A stretch of 64,000 nucleotides of DNA, taken from Marinitoga lauensis. GTDB lineage: Bacteria; Thermotogota; Thermotogae; Petrotogales; Petrotogaceae. This document shows positions 19,485 through 29,793 of the stretch, in pieces (positions within the stretch are counted from its first letter, which is position 1; each line of letters opens with the position of its first letter). Below the pieces are notes generated by a model, which made no database searches, had not been told where the DNA came from, and worked only from the letters and a program-made list of their open reading frames with translations. The stretch spans positions 83,240 through 147,239 of the forward strand of contig NZ_QHLX01000007.1 in assembly GCF_004135675.1 (NCBI RefSeq), in the 5' to 3' direction. Both the position numbers and the translations under genes were made by a program.

Positions 19485-20374
19485 AAAAATTCTGGATTTT
19501 GATATTCAGGATTTGGATATTTATAAAATCCTTCACCAGTACTTACTCCGAGTTTGTTTTTATCAATAAAATTCTTTTTAATTTTTTCAGCTCTGCTTAA
19601 TATTTTTTCATCTTTCAGTTTTTCACCACGCATTTTTATGATATTATACAAAGTATTCATACCGATTAAATCAATTATTCCAAAAGGACCAAATTTTGCT
19701 CCAGTGCTAATCATCCATGTTTTATCAATATCTTTATAATCAGCAACTCCATCGAAATATAAAGTTTCTGCAGCATGTAATAATGGAACTAATAAAGAAT
19801 TTAAAACATAACCGCTTTGTTCTTTCTTTATTGGAATAGGGATCATACCTATTTCTCTTGCAAAATTAACAACAATATCAAATATTTCTGGTGATGTTTT
19901 TTTATGTCCCATAATTTCTCCGATATTGGCTTCCCAAACTGGATTTGCAAAATGTAATGCAAGGAATTTTTCTGGTCTTTCCGTGTAATCTGCCAATTGC
20001 GAAGGCAACATAGTTGAAGAATTAGTGGTGAAAATAGTTTTTTCAGACGCTAAATTGGAAAGCTTCTGGTATGTATCCCTTTTTATTTCAAAAATTTCTG
20101 GAACTGATTCACTTATTAAATCAGCATCTTTAATTGCTTCTTTAAGATTTGTAGTATATTGTAATCTTGAAAATGTATTTTCTATTTCATTACTTGTTGC
20201 ATTTTTATGAAGTTTAAAATATTCGCTAAAATTTCTATGAAAATTTTTTGCCTTTTTTAATGATTCTTCGCTAATATCATAGACAATGACATTAAAACCT
20301 TTAAATGCAGTTTGCCATGCAATTTGTGATCCTAATACCCCAGCACCAATAATAGTAACATTTTTTATTTGCAT
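19478..20374 (-). CDS. 3-hydroxyacyl-CoA dehydrogenase, NAD-dependent
   Basis: A 298-residue single-domain-pair enzyme of the 3-hydroxybutyryl-CoA dehydrogenase family, which interconverts acetoacetyl-CoA or similar and 3-hydroxyacyl-CoA with NAD(H). The Rossmann motif GAGVLGSQIAW is at residues 10-20. The catalytic pair is in ESVPEIFEIK and LHFANPVW (His before xxNP), and the C-terminal domain ends GEGFYKYPNPEY. It could serve the C4 branch fed by the lysine cluster at 56428 onward. The start has GGAGGGG. The promoter carries a palindrome that may be an operator. Confidence 0.85.
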   Translation of the reverse strand: MQIKNVTIIGAGVLGSQIAWQTAFKGFNVIVYDISEESLKKAKNFHRNFSEYFKLHKNATSNEIENTFSRLQYTTNLKEAIKDADLISESVPEIFEIKRDTYQKLSNLASEKTIFTTNSSTMLPSQLADYTERPEKFLALHFANPVWEANIGEIMGHKKTSPEIFDIVVNFAREIGMIPIPIKKEQSGYVLNSLLVPLLHAAETLYFDGVADYKDIDKTWMISTGAKFGPFGIIDLIGMNTLYNIIKMRGEKLKDEKILSRAEKIKKNFIDKNKLGVSTGEGFYKYPNPEYQNPEFLK

Positions 20375-20407
20375 ACTTCCCCTCCTAAAATTTTAAATTT
20401 TTAATTT

Positions 20408-20439
20408 GTTAGAATATTAGAAAATTCTAAAATTCTAAC
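20408..20439. promoter_or_regulatory. Candidate operator palindrome before the dehydrogenase gene
   Basis: Arms GTTAGAAT and ATTCTAAC enclose an inner repeat TTAGAA / TTCTAA. It lies just downstream of the -10 box at 20447-20452, about where transcription would start, a common place for a repressor site. The binding protein is unknown. Confidence 0.5.
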
Positions 20440-20446
20440 ATTTAAA

Positions 20447-20475
20447 ATTATATTACCAGGAGAGGAAAATGTCTA
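20447..20475 (-). promoter_or_regulatory. Promoter of the 3-hydroxyacyl-CoA dehydrogenase gene
   Basis: On the minus strand, TAGACA (20475-20470) and TATAAT (20452-20447) are separated by 17 bases. They lie about 70 bases before the start codon at 20374. Confidence 0.7.
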
Positions 20476-20516
20476 ATACAAAAATATATATAAGCTTATA
20501 AGTATAAATTTATAAA

Positions 20517-20545
20517 TAAAAATCCCCCTCATTAAATGAGGGGAA
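20517..20545 (-). terminator. Terminator of the pullulanase gene
   Basis: CCCCTCA and TGAGGGG form a 7-bp stem with a 5-base loop. On the minus strand it is followed by a T-rich tract. It lies directly after the pullulanase stop at 20549. Confidence 0.85.
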
Positions 20546-20548
20546 TAT

Positions 20549-23145
20549 TTATTTTTGATATAAAACATAAGCAGATAAAGAATCTAGTATAATTTCATTT
20601 TTGACAGTTTCAAGAATTTTTGTTCCAGCAAATTTTTCATTAACAACTACATTCCATCTTCCTTGTGGGAGTTTAAAATTAACTTTTGAAGAATTTGCAT
20701 TATAAATTACAATGATGTTTTTCCACGAATCATTATTTGCGTTATCTTTAATTATAAAGGCAACCATTCTTTTTTTAGGGTTTTTAAGAATGTTAAATGA
20801 CTCTTAATCATATCCGCATTAGTCATTCTAAATGCGGGATGTGCTTTTCTTAATTCTATTAATCCTTTATAATAGCTAAAAATATCATAATATTTTGATT
20901 TTCTGGACCAATCAAAAACATTTGGCAATTCTTTATTATACGGATTGTCATTTCCCATTTTTGTTCTCGCAAAATCGACGCCACCATGTAAAAAGGCTAT
21001 TCCCTGAGAAGTTAAGATAATTGCATTTGAAAATTTTTGAGCTTTCTTTAATTTATTTTCAATTTCTTGAGGTATTTTTTCTTTCCATGGTTCGTAACCT
21101 AAAGCTAATGCATTTTTATCCCATAAAGTATGATTGTCATGATTTGAAACATAGTTTATCGTTTCTTCTGGATCATTTGTCCATAATCTAATTCTTGAAT
21201 CATAATATATAGAACCTACAACTCCTCTTTTGATTTTTATTTCCTTACCTAAAGAACCTAATCCAAAACCCTTTATTTTTGCGTTAAATACACTACCTCT
21301 AATAGCATTTCTGAAATCATCGTTAAACATCGCTATATGCATATTTTTTTGATCGCCTTTACCAAATAGTAATTTTCCTCCGCCAGTCCATGGTTCGCCG
21401 TATAGTAATATTGATGGATCAATTTTATGAAGTTCTTCGCTTATTAATTTCATTGTTTTTTTATCTATTAAGCCCATAAGGTCAAATCTAAAACCATCAA
21501 CATGATATTCTGTTGTCCAATATTTTACAGAATCAAGAATAAATTTTCTAACCATAGGTCTTTCTGTTGCTATTTCGTTTCCAACACCTGAACCATTTGT
21601 GTAATGTCCGGTGTCATCAGTTCGATAATAGTAATAAGGTACAGTTTGATCAAAAGCAGAGCCTTCACCAACAACAGCGGTATGATTATATACAACGTCA
21701 AGAATAACTCTAATTCCATTTTCGTGGAATTTTTTTATCATTTCTTTTACTTCTTTTATTCTTGAATTTGGGTCAAAAGGGTTAATTGAGTAAAAACCAT
21801 CTGGTACATTATATAATTTTGGATCATATCCCCAACCATATTGTTCTTTAAATTTTGTTTCATCTATAAAATAAATATCCTGAATTGGCATAATGTGAAC
21901 ATGTGTAACACCTAGTTCTTTTAAATGGTCTAATCCTGTTTTTACACCATTTGGTCCAATAGTATTTTCTTGAACTAAGCCCAGATATTTTCCTCTATAT
22001 TTTTCAGGAACACCAGAATTCTTATTAATTGTAAAATCTTTTACATGAATTTCATATATAATAGCATCTTCCGGATTTATAAAAGGTGGTTTTGTGTCGT
22101 TGTTCCAATTTTTTGGGTTTGTATCTTTTAGATCCACAATAGCAGATTTTTCTGAATTTATAGAAACAGCTATTGAATATGGGTCAACGGTTTCTCTATA
22201 TTTACCATATGAGTAAAATCTATATTTATAAAATAATCCTTTTATATCTCCATTTACTTTAACACTCCAAACTCCATTTGTATCTTTTTTCATATTATAT
22301 ATTTTATCTGGTTTTTTATTTTTATAGTTGGTATATAATAAAAGTTCGGCACTTTTTGAAACAGGAGACCATACTTTGAAAATAGTATATTTTTTTGAAT
22401 AAGTTATACCGAGATCATTTCCGGTGTAATAAAAATCATTTAATATATTTCTCATAATAGCAGTATTCTCAACGTATCCTGAAATTTTTATTTTGACTGT
22501 TTTATCAACATCTTTAAAAGGAGAATTAAGCATAATTTTAATTTTAGTAGTTTTTGAAATATCAGTAGGATCTAATTTTTCGACATTTTTTATTGTTAAT
22601 TTTTCATCATCAGCAAAGACCTTGATTTTTCCTTTCCAGTCTTTTGTATCAAATGGAGTGGTTAAATTAACTTTTAATTCAGTAGGAGAATCCATAATTG
22701 CACTCAAAATTCTTGGACTTATATCGATATTATTTGGGTTTGTATAAGGTTTTTCTACACTGGTAATAACCCAAATTTCAGCAACTCCAGATTTCGGTAT
22801 TTTAACAAATCTATCCTTTGCAACATCTTTAGCCTGCCATTCGTTTAATCTTACAATATATCCCAATTCTGTATATTTTTCGTCAAAAGTAATAATGGCG
22901 TAAGGTCCAAATTCATCTCTTCCTGTGAATTGATAAGCGTGTCCCTCTAAGGATTGAGGTTTATTAGGCCATACCCATAAATTCCAGCCGTTGTAATTGT
23001 TATCAAAGCGGTGATAATGTATAATTAAAACCGTTTTTGCTCCAAAGTCTTTTGCTGTTTTTCCGGCGCTATATGATGGAAAGGCAGATAAGAGAATAGT
23101 GGAAATAATTAATAAAACTAAAACTAATAAACTTTTCTTTTTCAT
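20549..23145 (-). CDS. pulA: Secreted type I pullulanase (one frameshift)
   Basis: Debranching GH13 enzyme that cuts alpha-1,6 links in pullulan and branched glucans. After adding an A opposite the T run 20781-20785 it has about 865 residues. The start is the ATG at 23145 (MKKKSLLVLVL) with AGGAGGGAG just upstream. A signal peptide is followed by a CBM41-type starch-binding module (IIHYHRFDNNYNGWNLWVW), a CBM48-like module (TIFKVWSPVSKSAELLLY) and the catalytic barrel. Visible GH13 regions are DVVYNH, GFRFDLMG (nucleophile Asp), GEPWTGG (acid Glu) and VSNHDN. The pullulanase mark YGWGYDP is present. It is divergent from an MFS transporter. Confidence 0.93.
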
Positions 23146-23379
23146 AAGACTCCCTCCTAACATGTATTTGGTATTTTTACCATATTTATTATAACTATTT
23201 ACATAATAAATAAAAATAATAATAATTGTTATTATTCGTAATTAACATTAAATATATAACATTATATATAAAAGTATAATAAAATCTTCGTAAAATAATA
23301 AAAATCATTTAATAGGATATAACTTTTATTTTATATGAAATTTTTAAACATCCTGGATATATGTATTTAAGAAATAACA

Positions 23380-23388
23380 TGATATAAT
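23380..23388 (+). promoter_or_regulatory. Extended -10 promoter of the MFS gene
   Basis: TG-A-TATAAT lies 28 bases before the GTG start. No convincing -35 is seen. The 271-base gap between the divergent pulA and MFS genes is otherwise very A+T-rich. It also holds ATTATA at 23188-23193, a possible -10 for pulA on the minus strand. Confidence 0.5.
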
Positions 23389-23416
23389 CAAGTATACTTA
23401 AAAGGTGGTGTTGTCA

Positions 23417-24769
23417 GTGGAAAAGTTGAATACAACATTAAAATTATCGATATTTGAAGGGATGTTTTTTAATGCTTTTTTTGTGGCAACCCAGACATTT
23501 ATAATAATTTCTATAGCATTGTATTTTGATGCGAATCCATTTCAAATATCTATAGTATCATCTTTTCCTGTGTTTTCACAAATGTTTCAAATTTTTACCC
23601 CCTTTTGGTACAATTTGTTTAAAGGTAGGAAGAATAGTCTTATTGTTGTAGCTATTATTGGTAGAGGAGCCCTGGTCTTATTGCCATTTGCAGTTTTATT
23701 TGATTTAAAAAATTCATGGATATTTGTATCAATAATGATAGTATATTCATTATTTGGAACATTTATAAGCAATATATGGACTTCAGCGATGAGAGAGTTG
23801 GTTCCGTTTGAGAAAAGAGGTAAATATTTTGGTTTAAGGAATGTATTTGCATCTGCTGTTGGTATATTGGCTACATTTTTATATGCGCAATTTCTGGATT
23901 TTTCAAATAAAAAAATGGGTATATTACTTGTTTCATCTTTAGCGGCGGTATTTTCTGTTATAACAATAATTCTTTTTATTTTTCATAAAATTCCAGAAGT
24001 TACAGAACGCGTACCTAAAATAAGTTTAAAAAAACCATTTTACGATGAAAAGTTTCAAACATTTTTAATATTTGTTGGTATATGGACATTTGCTATAGAA
24101 TTGACAAGACCATATTTTTCTTATTTTCAATTAGCTATTTTAGGAGTAAATACGAGATTTTTGGGTAATATAAGTGTAGTTTCAGGTTTAATAACATTAG
24201 GTTTATATCCATTTTATGGAAAATTAAGTGATAAATATGGAAATAAAAATATTTTAATGATAGGTATTTCACTTGCAACTATAGCTCCACTATTATACTT
24301 TGTAATGACGGATTACAATTTTAGAAGTTTAATACTATTGGACGGCATATTTTCAGCCTTTGCATGGTCTGCTATAAACCTTACGTTTTTTAATTTATTA
24401 CTTGAAACGGTTTCTGAACCAGCAGAAAATTATATAGGGGCATATGCCCTGGTTTCTGGAATAACAGCAATAATAGCTTCAAATATTGGAGGTTTTTTTG
24501 GAAATATATTAAAAAACAAAACATTTCATATATTAGGTGATAGATATCATGGTATCCAGTTTTTAATATTAGCTGGTTTTTTATTGCGGATATATGCGTT
24601 ATTGCATTTAACAAGTGTTGAAGCATATGAAAAGCCAATTAGATATAAGAGTTGGTTATTATCAAATCCATCATTATTTAAACGAAGGGAAGTACATTTG
24701 CCAATTTATTTGAAAATATTAAAGCCTCGAAGAAGAAAAATGGAGGGAAAAAATGTCAATAGAAATTGA
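23417..24769 (+). CDS. MFS transporter
   Basis: A major facilitator superfamily carrier of 450 residues from the GTG at 23417, placed 8 bases after AAAGGTGG. An upstream GTG at 23405 is in frame but overlaps that site. About 12 membrane spans are seen in two halves. Between helices 2 and 3 there is GRKNSLIVV, and in the second half YGKLSDKYGNKN, the typical MFS loop motif. Substrate unknown; divergence from pullulanase hints at sugars. Intact, and it overlaps the next gene by 17 bases. Confidence 0.8.
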   Translation: MEKLNTTLKLSIFEGMFFNAFFVATQTFIIISIALYFDANPFQISIVSSFPVFSQMFQIFTPFWYNLFKGRKNSLIVVAIIGRGALVLLPFAVLFDLKNSWIFVSIMIVYSLFGTFISNIWTSAMRELVPFEKRGKYFGLRNVFASAVGILATFLYAQFLDFSNKKMGILLVSSLAAVFSVITIILFIFHKIPEVTERVPKISLKKPFYDEKFQTFLIFVGIWTFAIELTRPYFSYFQLAILGVNTRFLGNISVVSGLITLGLYPFYGKLSDKYGNKNILMIGISLATIAPLLYFVMTDYNFRSLILLDGIFSAFAWSAINLTFFNLLLETVSEPAENYIGAYALVSGITAIIASNIGGFFGNILKNKTFHILGDRYHGIQFLILAGFLLRIYALLHLTSVEAYEKPIRYKSWLLSNPSLFKRREVHLPIYLKILKPRRRKMEGKNVNRN

Positions 24770-25324
24770 AAGAAAATATATTATAAACGATGAAGAAGCT
24801 GAGAAATTAAAAAATAGGAGTATAAAAAAAATAGGAATAATACAATGGTATATAAAGTCTGAAGAAAATGAAATTGAGAGAGTGAGATTACAATTAATAA
24901 GAAAAAAAATAATGTGATGAAAAAATGGAATTATGCCTATAAAGCAAATACAGAGATTCCACATGAAAAAATCGAAAGAGAAAAGGAATATTTTCCAGAA
25001 AATATAGAAAGACTATTTGAAAAAAAGATGGTGATAAAAGTAAGATATATTATGAATGAAAATCCAGAGATAGTTTTAGATGAATTTATTGAAGTAGGAG
25101 GAATGAAATACAATATATCTGAAAAATATTTACTAGAAATAGAAATGAAACATATAAAAAAGTATGACAAGGAAGATTTTGAAAATGAATTAAAAAATAA
25201 AGATATAAATATAATAAGAGATGTCACAGAAGATTATAAATATTATAATAATAATATAGCTTCAAAACCTGATAGATATATAGATTTAAATGAAATAATT
25301 GAGGTGCTAAAATGGAGGATATAA
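24753..25324 (+). CDS. CYTH domain protein (triphosphatase-like, one frameshift)
   Basis: About 190 residues after adding an A in the run 24902-24909. It begins with the CYTH signature ExExK as IEIERKYII and shows alternating charged strands (ERVRLQLIRKK, YLLEIEMKHI) that form the tunnel fold. Members hydrolyse inorganic triphosphate or make cyclic nucleotides; here triphosphatase is the likelier role, by family size. The start follows GGAGGG inside the end of the MFS gene. It overlaps the VWA gene by 13 bases, so the three are one operon. Confidence 0.78.
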
Positions 25325-26490
25325 TTGAAAAAGCATGGATAGAATTAGGGAAGGAAAGTATATTTTATAATTATTTAAAAATGTATTTTGATAACATCCC
25401 TTCTGAAAATGTTAGGACAGTAAAATTATCAATATCAAAATCAGGTCGTTTTAAAATATTATATAATTTAAGGAGATTAAAAGCACGGGGAATTATTTTT
25501 GCTAAAGCGATATTGAAACATGAAATATTTCATATTATTCATGGGCATATTTTTATAAAACCGAAAGATAAAAAAGATAAAAAAATATGGAATCTTGCAA
25601 TGGATGCAGCAATTAATCAGCAAATTAAGGAATTAGATGCCTTTTCTGTACCTCTGGATGTATTACTTGATGAAGGGTGTGGTACTGATAACGAAAATAT
25701 GTTTGTAGGTCCTCCGATGAATTACATAAATAGAACAGCTGAAGAATATTATAAATGGATTTTAGAATTCTATGAAAAATCTAACAAAGTAGACCTTGAA
25801 TTAATTGAAGAAAATAGAATTGATTCGCATGATGATTTTGGGAATTTTGAAGTAATAGAAGAAATAGTTATGGATCTTGTTAGTGAAGTTATAAGTGAAG
25901 CTTATGAAAAATCCAAAGGAGATATTCCATCAGGACTTGAAATTCCAATTTCATTATTAATATCAAAATCTCAAAAGAATTGGAAAGATCTAATAAGGAG
26001 ATTTTTTGGCACTTCAATAGTTATAGAAAAATATAGAACACCGTTGAGGCCAAATAGAAGATATGAAAATCAACCTGGATGGAGAAACTTATTTGGGCCA
26101 AAAATTGCAATAATAATTGATACAAGTGGCTCGATAATAGAAGAAGAATACTCTGCTTTTTTTTCTGAAATTGAAAAAATTGCAAAAATATACGATTCAA
26201 AAATTTATATTGTTCAAATAGATAACAGTATTCAAAATATTTTAAGATATGGACAGGGAGATTGGAAAAATATAGAAATTAAAGGAAAAGGAAATACTGA
26301 TTTAGAACCAGCTATAGAATATTTAGAAGAAAATTTAAGGCCAGAAGGAATAATAATATTTACCGATGGTTATGTTGACTTACCAGTAGTTAAAAGAAGG
26401 GTATTATTTGTTTTAAGTAAGAATTATAATGAAGATTTTAAAATGAGTGCAGAAGAAGTTTATGGAAAAAATTCAACAATAGTTTTGTAG
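25312..26490 (+). CDS. VWA-like protein with HExxH metallopeptidase motif
   Basis: A 392-residue protein of the DUF2201 / VWA-like family. The N-terminal half has a zinc-protease motif, LKHEIFHIIHGH near residue 82, and a further conserved stretch WNLAMDAAINQQI. The C-terminal part is a von Willebrand factor A-like fold with a DTSGS metal-ion site near residue 270 and FTDGYVDLP near 350. These proteins usually sit beside a MoxR-type AAA+ ATPase; none is in the neighbourhood. Start has GAGGTG and is coupled to the CYTH gene. Intact. Substrate unknown. Confidence 0.75.
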   Translation: MEDIIEKAWIELGKESIFYNYLKMYFDNIPSENVRTVKLSISKSGRFKILYNLRRLKARGIIFAKAILKHEIFHIIHGHIFIKPKDKKDKKIWNLAMDAAINQQIKELDAFSVPLDVLLDEGCGTDNENMFVGPPMNYINRTAEEYYKWILEFYEKSNKVDLELIEENRIDSHDDFGNFEVIEEIVMDLVSEVISEAYEKSKGDIPSGLEIPISLLISKSQKNWKDLIRRFFGTSIVIEKYRTPLRPNRRYENQPGWRNLFGPKIAIIIDTSGSIIEEEYSAFFSEIEKIAKIYDSKIYIVQIDNSIQNILRYGQGDWKNIEIKGKGNTDLEPAIEYLEENLRPEGIIIFTDGYVDLPVVKRRVLFVLSKNYNEDFKMSAEEVYGKNSTIVL

Positions 26491-26656
26491 TTTTTTAACA
26501 AAACACCCAAAACCGTGTATTATATCGTAACAAAATAATAAAGCTATTTTTGTATAAAGCGAGTAAAATAAAACATATAGGGAAAGATTTATTTTATTAA
26601 AAAAACTAAAATAGTCTAATAATGCTGTTTAGAAAAAATGAAAAAATATATATTGT

Positions 26657-26684
26657 TTGAAAATGTTGATGTTATGCGTAAAAT
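26657..26684 (+). promoter_or_regulatory. Distal promoter P1 of the str-S10-spc-alpha cluster
   Basis: TTGAAA at 26657-26662 and TAAAAT at 26679-26684 have a 16-base spacer. The -10 context GCGTAAAATACGG resembles that of P2. Confidence 0.7.
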
Positions 26685-26731
26685 ACGGTTTAACATATTC
26701 GTAACTTCACAAAAATATCACAACATTTTAA

Positions 26732-26760
26732 TTGAAAATTAAAAAGACCTGCGGTAAAAT
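26732..26760 (+). promoter_or_regulatory. Proximal promoter P2 of the str-S10-spc-alpha cluster
   Basis: TTGAAA at 26732-26737 and TAAAAT at 26755-26760 have a 17-base spacer, about 47 bases before the rpsL start. The G+C bases just before the -10 (CTGCGG) stand out in this A+T-rich leader. Confidence 0.75.
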
Positions 26761-26806
26761 ACACTTGGTATTTTTTAAAATATTGAAAGGAGGAATAGAA
26801 AATACT

Positions 26807-27181
26807 ATGCCAACTATAAATCAGCTTGTAAGATATGGAAGAAAACAAATCAAGAAAAAATCAAAGTCACCAGCATTACAAAGTAACCCTCAAAAAAGAG
26901 GAGTTTGTGTGAGGGTTTCAACAATGACTCCTAAAAAACCTAACTCAGCTTTAAGAAAAATTGCAAGGGTTAGACTTTCAAATGGAATTGAAGTTACAGC
27001 ATATATCCCAGGTGAAGGTCATAACTTGCAAGAGCACTCAAACGTATTAATAAGAGGTGGAAGGGTAAAAGACTTACCAGGTGTAAGATATAAAATAATT
27101 AGAGGAACATTAGATACAGCTGGTGTTGAAGGAAGAAAACAAAGCAGAAGTAAATACGGGACAAAAAGACCTAAGAAGTAA
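26807..27181 (+). CDS. rpsL: Ribosomal protein S12
   Basis: A 124-residue S12 from the decoding centre of the small subunit. It starts [14 protein letters not shown], with GGAGGAATAG upstream. A longer in-frame extension to 26732 overlaps promoter P2 and is not credible. The streptomycin-site segments [11 protein letters not shown] and [12 protein letters not shown] are wild-type in form. First gene of the cluster, 12 bases before rpsG. Confidence 0.97.
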   Translation: MPTINQLVRYGRKQIKKKSKSPALQSNPQKRGVCVRVSTMTPKKPNSALRKIARVRLSNGIEVTAYIPGEGHNLQEHSNVLIRGGRVKDLPGVRYKIIRGTLDTAGVEGRKQSRSKYGTKRPKK

Positions 27182-27193
27182 GGAGGTAAGTAA

Positions 27194-27661
27194 ATGAGAA
27201 GAAGAAGAGCGCCAAAGAGACCAGTTACTCCTGATCCAATATATAATGATACATTAGTTTCTAAATTAGTAGTTAGAATAATGAAAGATGGTAAAAAAAC
27301 TGTTGCACAATCAATTGTGTATGGTGCATTTGATATAATTAAAGAAAAATTAGAAAAAGATCCTTTAGAAGTTTATCATCAAGCAGTTGAGAATGTTAGA
27401 CCATTAATTGAAGTAAGACCAAGAAGGGTTGGTGGTGCTACTTACCAAGTACCATTTGAAGTTCCAGAAGATAGAGCTATTTCTTTGGCTTTGAGATGGA
27501 TAGTGAAAGCTGCTAGAGATAAATCAGGAAGGCCAATGAAAGAAAAATTAGCTCAAGAATTAATAGATGCTTATAATGGTGTTGGTGCAGCAGTTAAGAA
27601 AAGAGACGACGTACATAAAATGGCTGAAGCCAATAAGGCTTTTGCACATTACCGCTGGTAA
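27194..27661 (+). CDS. rpsG: Ribosomal protein S7
   Basis: A 155-residue S7, the primary 16S rRNA binder of the small-subunit head. It starts [15 protein letters not shown] and has the conserved [13 protein letters not shown] and ALRWIV. Start site AAGGAGGTAAG. It is followed by fusA after 20 bases. Intact and of normal length. Confidence 0.97.
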   Translation: MRRRRAPKRPVTPDPIYNDTLVSKLVVRIMKDGKKTVAQSIVYGAFDIIKEKLEKDPLEVYHQAVENVRPLIEVRPRRVGGATYQVPFEVPEDRAISLALRWIVKAARDKSGRPMKEKLAQELIDAYNGVGAAVKKRDDVHKMAEANKAFAHYRW

Positions 27662-27681
27662 TTTTTTGAGGAGGGATTGTT

Positions 27682-29760
27682 TTGAAAGAGCGGTTATATG
27701 CTTTAAATAAAACAAGAAATATAGGAATTATTGCACACATAGATGCAGGTAAAACAACAACTACAGAAAGAATTTTGTTCTATACAGGTAAAAAACACAA
27801 ATTAGGTTCTGTTGATGACGGAACTGCTACAATGGACTGGATGGAACAAGAAAAAGAAAGAGGTATTACGATTACTTCAGCTGCCACAACATGTTTCTGG
27901 AGAGATCATAGGATTAATATTATTGACACACCCGGACACGTGGATTTTACAGTTGAAGTTGAAAGAGCTTTAAGGGTATTAGATGGTGCAGTTGCAGTAT
28001 TTGATGCTCAAGTAGGTGTTGAGCCACAATCAGAAACTGTATGGAGACAGGCTGATAGATACCATGTTCCAAGAATTGCTTACATGAATAAAATGGACAA
28101 GCTTGGAGCAGATTTTTATAATGCAGTTCAAACAATGATTGATAAATTGGGTACTAATCCGTTGCCATTGCAAATTCCAATTGGAGCTGAAGCAGACTTT
28201 GAAGGTGTTGTAGATTTAGTAAAAATGAAGGCAATTTATTGGATTAGTGAAGATGGAGCACAATACGAATATAGAGATATACCAGAAGATTTGGTAGCAA
28301 AAGCAGAGCAATATAGAGAAGATTTAATTACAGCAATTTCAGAATATGATGAAGAAATAATGGAATTATTCTTTGAAGGGGAAGAAATTCCAGAAGATAA
28401 AATTAAAGCAGCAATCAGAAAAGGAACTGTAGAAGGTGCATTTGTTCCAGTTATATGTGGAACATCATTCAAAAATAAAGGTGTCCAACCAGTATTAGAT
28501 GCAATAGTGGATTATTTACCTTCACCATTGGATTTACCTCCTGTTAAAGCATATGACGAAAGAACAGGTGAATTCGTAAAAGAATTACATCCAGATGAAA
28601 ATGGTCCTTTTGTAGCTTTGGCGTTTAAAATTATGGTAGATCCATTTGTTGGTAAATTAACATTTGCCAGAGTATATTCAGGTAAATTACAAAAGGGAAG
28701 TTATGTAAAAAATACTACAAAAGGTAAAAAAGAAAGAGTTTCAAGGTTATTATTCATGCATTCAGACCAAAGAGAAGAAGTAGATTATATCAGAGCAGGG
28801 GATATAGTAGCTATAATTGGTTTAAAAAACACAACTACAGGCGATACATTAACTTCAGAAGATGAATCAATTGTATTAGAAAAATTAGAATTTCCTGAAC
28901 CAGTTATATCGCTTTCTATTGAACCGGAAACAAAAAATGATGAAGCAAAATTATCTAAGGCATTACAAGCATTGATTGAAGAAGATCCAAGTTTAAATGT
29001 TAAACTCGATCATGAAACTGGAGAAACAATTCTTTCTGGAATGGGAGAATTGCATTTAGAAATTATTGTAGATAGATTAAAGAGAGAATTTAAAGTTGGA
29101 GTAAAAGTTGGACAACCACAGGTTGCATATAGAGAAACTATTAGAGGAACAGCAGATGTAGAAACCAAATATATCAGACAATCTGGTGGTAGAGGGCAAT
29201 ACGGTCATGTTAAAATTAAAATTGAACCTATTGATAATACAAAAGTATTGGAATTTGAAGATAAGATTGTTGGAGGTATTATTCCTAAAGAATATATTCC
29301 AGCAGTTGAAGCAGGTATAAAAGAAGCAATGCAATCTGGAATTTTAGCTGGCTATCCAATGGTTGGAATTAAAGCAACGTTATATGACGGTTCATATCAT
29401 GAAGTTGACTCTTCAGAAATGGCCTTTAAAATTGCAGGTTCTATGGCCTTAAAAGATGCTGCTAGAAAAGCAAATCCAGTATTATTAGAACCAATAATGA
29501 AAGTTGATATTACAACTCCAGAAGAATATATGGGTGACATTATTGCTGACTTAAACTCAAGAAGAGGTAGAATTGAAGGCTTTGAAAATGTAGGAAATAC
29601 AAATACGAGGTTAATTCACTCATTGGTTCCATTATCAGAATTATTCGGTTATGCAACAGTATTAAGATCATTATCTCAAGGTAGAGCTACACAATCAATT
29701 CAATTCTCTCATTATGAAGAAGTTCCTTCTTCAGTAGCAGAGAAAATAATAAATAAATAA
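27682..29760 (+). CDS. fusA: Elongation factor G
   Basis: A 692-residue translocase GTPase that moves tRNA and mRNA on the ribosome. G1 is [11 protein letters not shown]2 lies in [12 protein letters not shown]3 in DTPGHVDF and G4 in NKMDK; domains II to V follow in normal order. The start is TTG at 27682 with GAGGAGGGAT upstream. Intact. Confidence 0.96.
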   Translation: MKERLYALNKTRNIGIIAHIDAGKTTTTERILFYTGKKHKLGSVDDGTATMDWMEQEKERGITITSAATTCFWRDHRINIIDTPGHVDFTVEVERALRVLDGAVAVFDAQVGVEPQSETVWRQADRYHVPRIAYMNKMDKLGADFYNAVQTMIDKLGTNPLPLQIPIGAEADFEGVVDLVKMKAIYWISEDGAQYEYRDIPEDLVAKAEQYREDLITAISEYDEEIMELFFEGEEIPEDKIKAAIRKGTVEGAFVPVICGTSFKNKGVQPVLDAIVDYLPSPLDLPPVKAYDERTGEFVKELHPDENGPFVALAFKIMVDPFVGKLTFARVYSGKLQKGSYVKNTTKGKKERVSRLLFMHSDQREEVDYIRAGDIVAIIGLKNTTTGDTLTSEDESIVLEKLEFPEPVISLSIEPETKNDEAKLSKALQALIEEDPSLNVKLDHETGETILSGMGELHLEIIVDRLKREFKVGVKVGQPQVAYRETIRGTADVETKYIRQSGGRGQYGHVKIKIEPIDNTKVLEFEDKIVGGIIPKEYIPAVEAGIKEAMQSGILAGYPMVGIKATLYDGSYHEVDSSEMAFKIAGSMALKDAARKANPVLLEPIMKVDITTPEEYMGDIIADLNSRRGRIEGFENVGNTNTRLIHSLVPLSELFGYATVLRSLSQGRATQSIQFSHYEEVPSSVAEKIINK

Positions 29761-29793
29761 TAATGCATCACAAAAGATAGAGGAGGGAAAAAA

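Larger units (their letters stand above)
26491..26807 (+). other. 317-base gene-free leader of the ribosomal cluster
   Basis: There is no open frame worth calling here. It holds two promoters for rpsL (listed separately) and, just after the VWA stop, a weak inverted repeat GTTTTGT/ACAAAAC without a T run. About 45 bases separate the second -10 from the rpsL start, with an AAAGGAGGA site. Confidence 0.7.
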
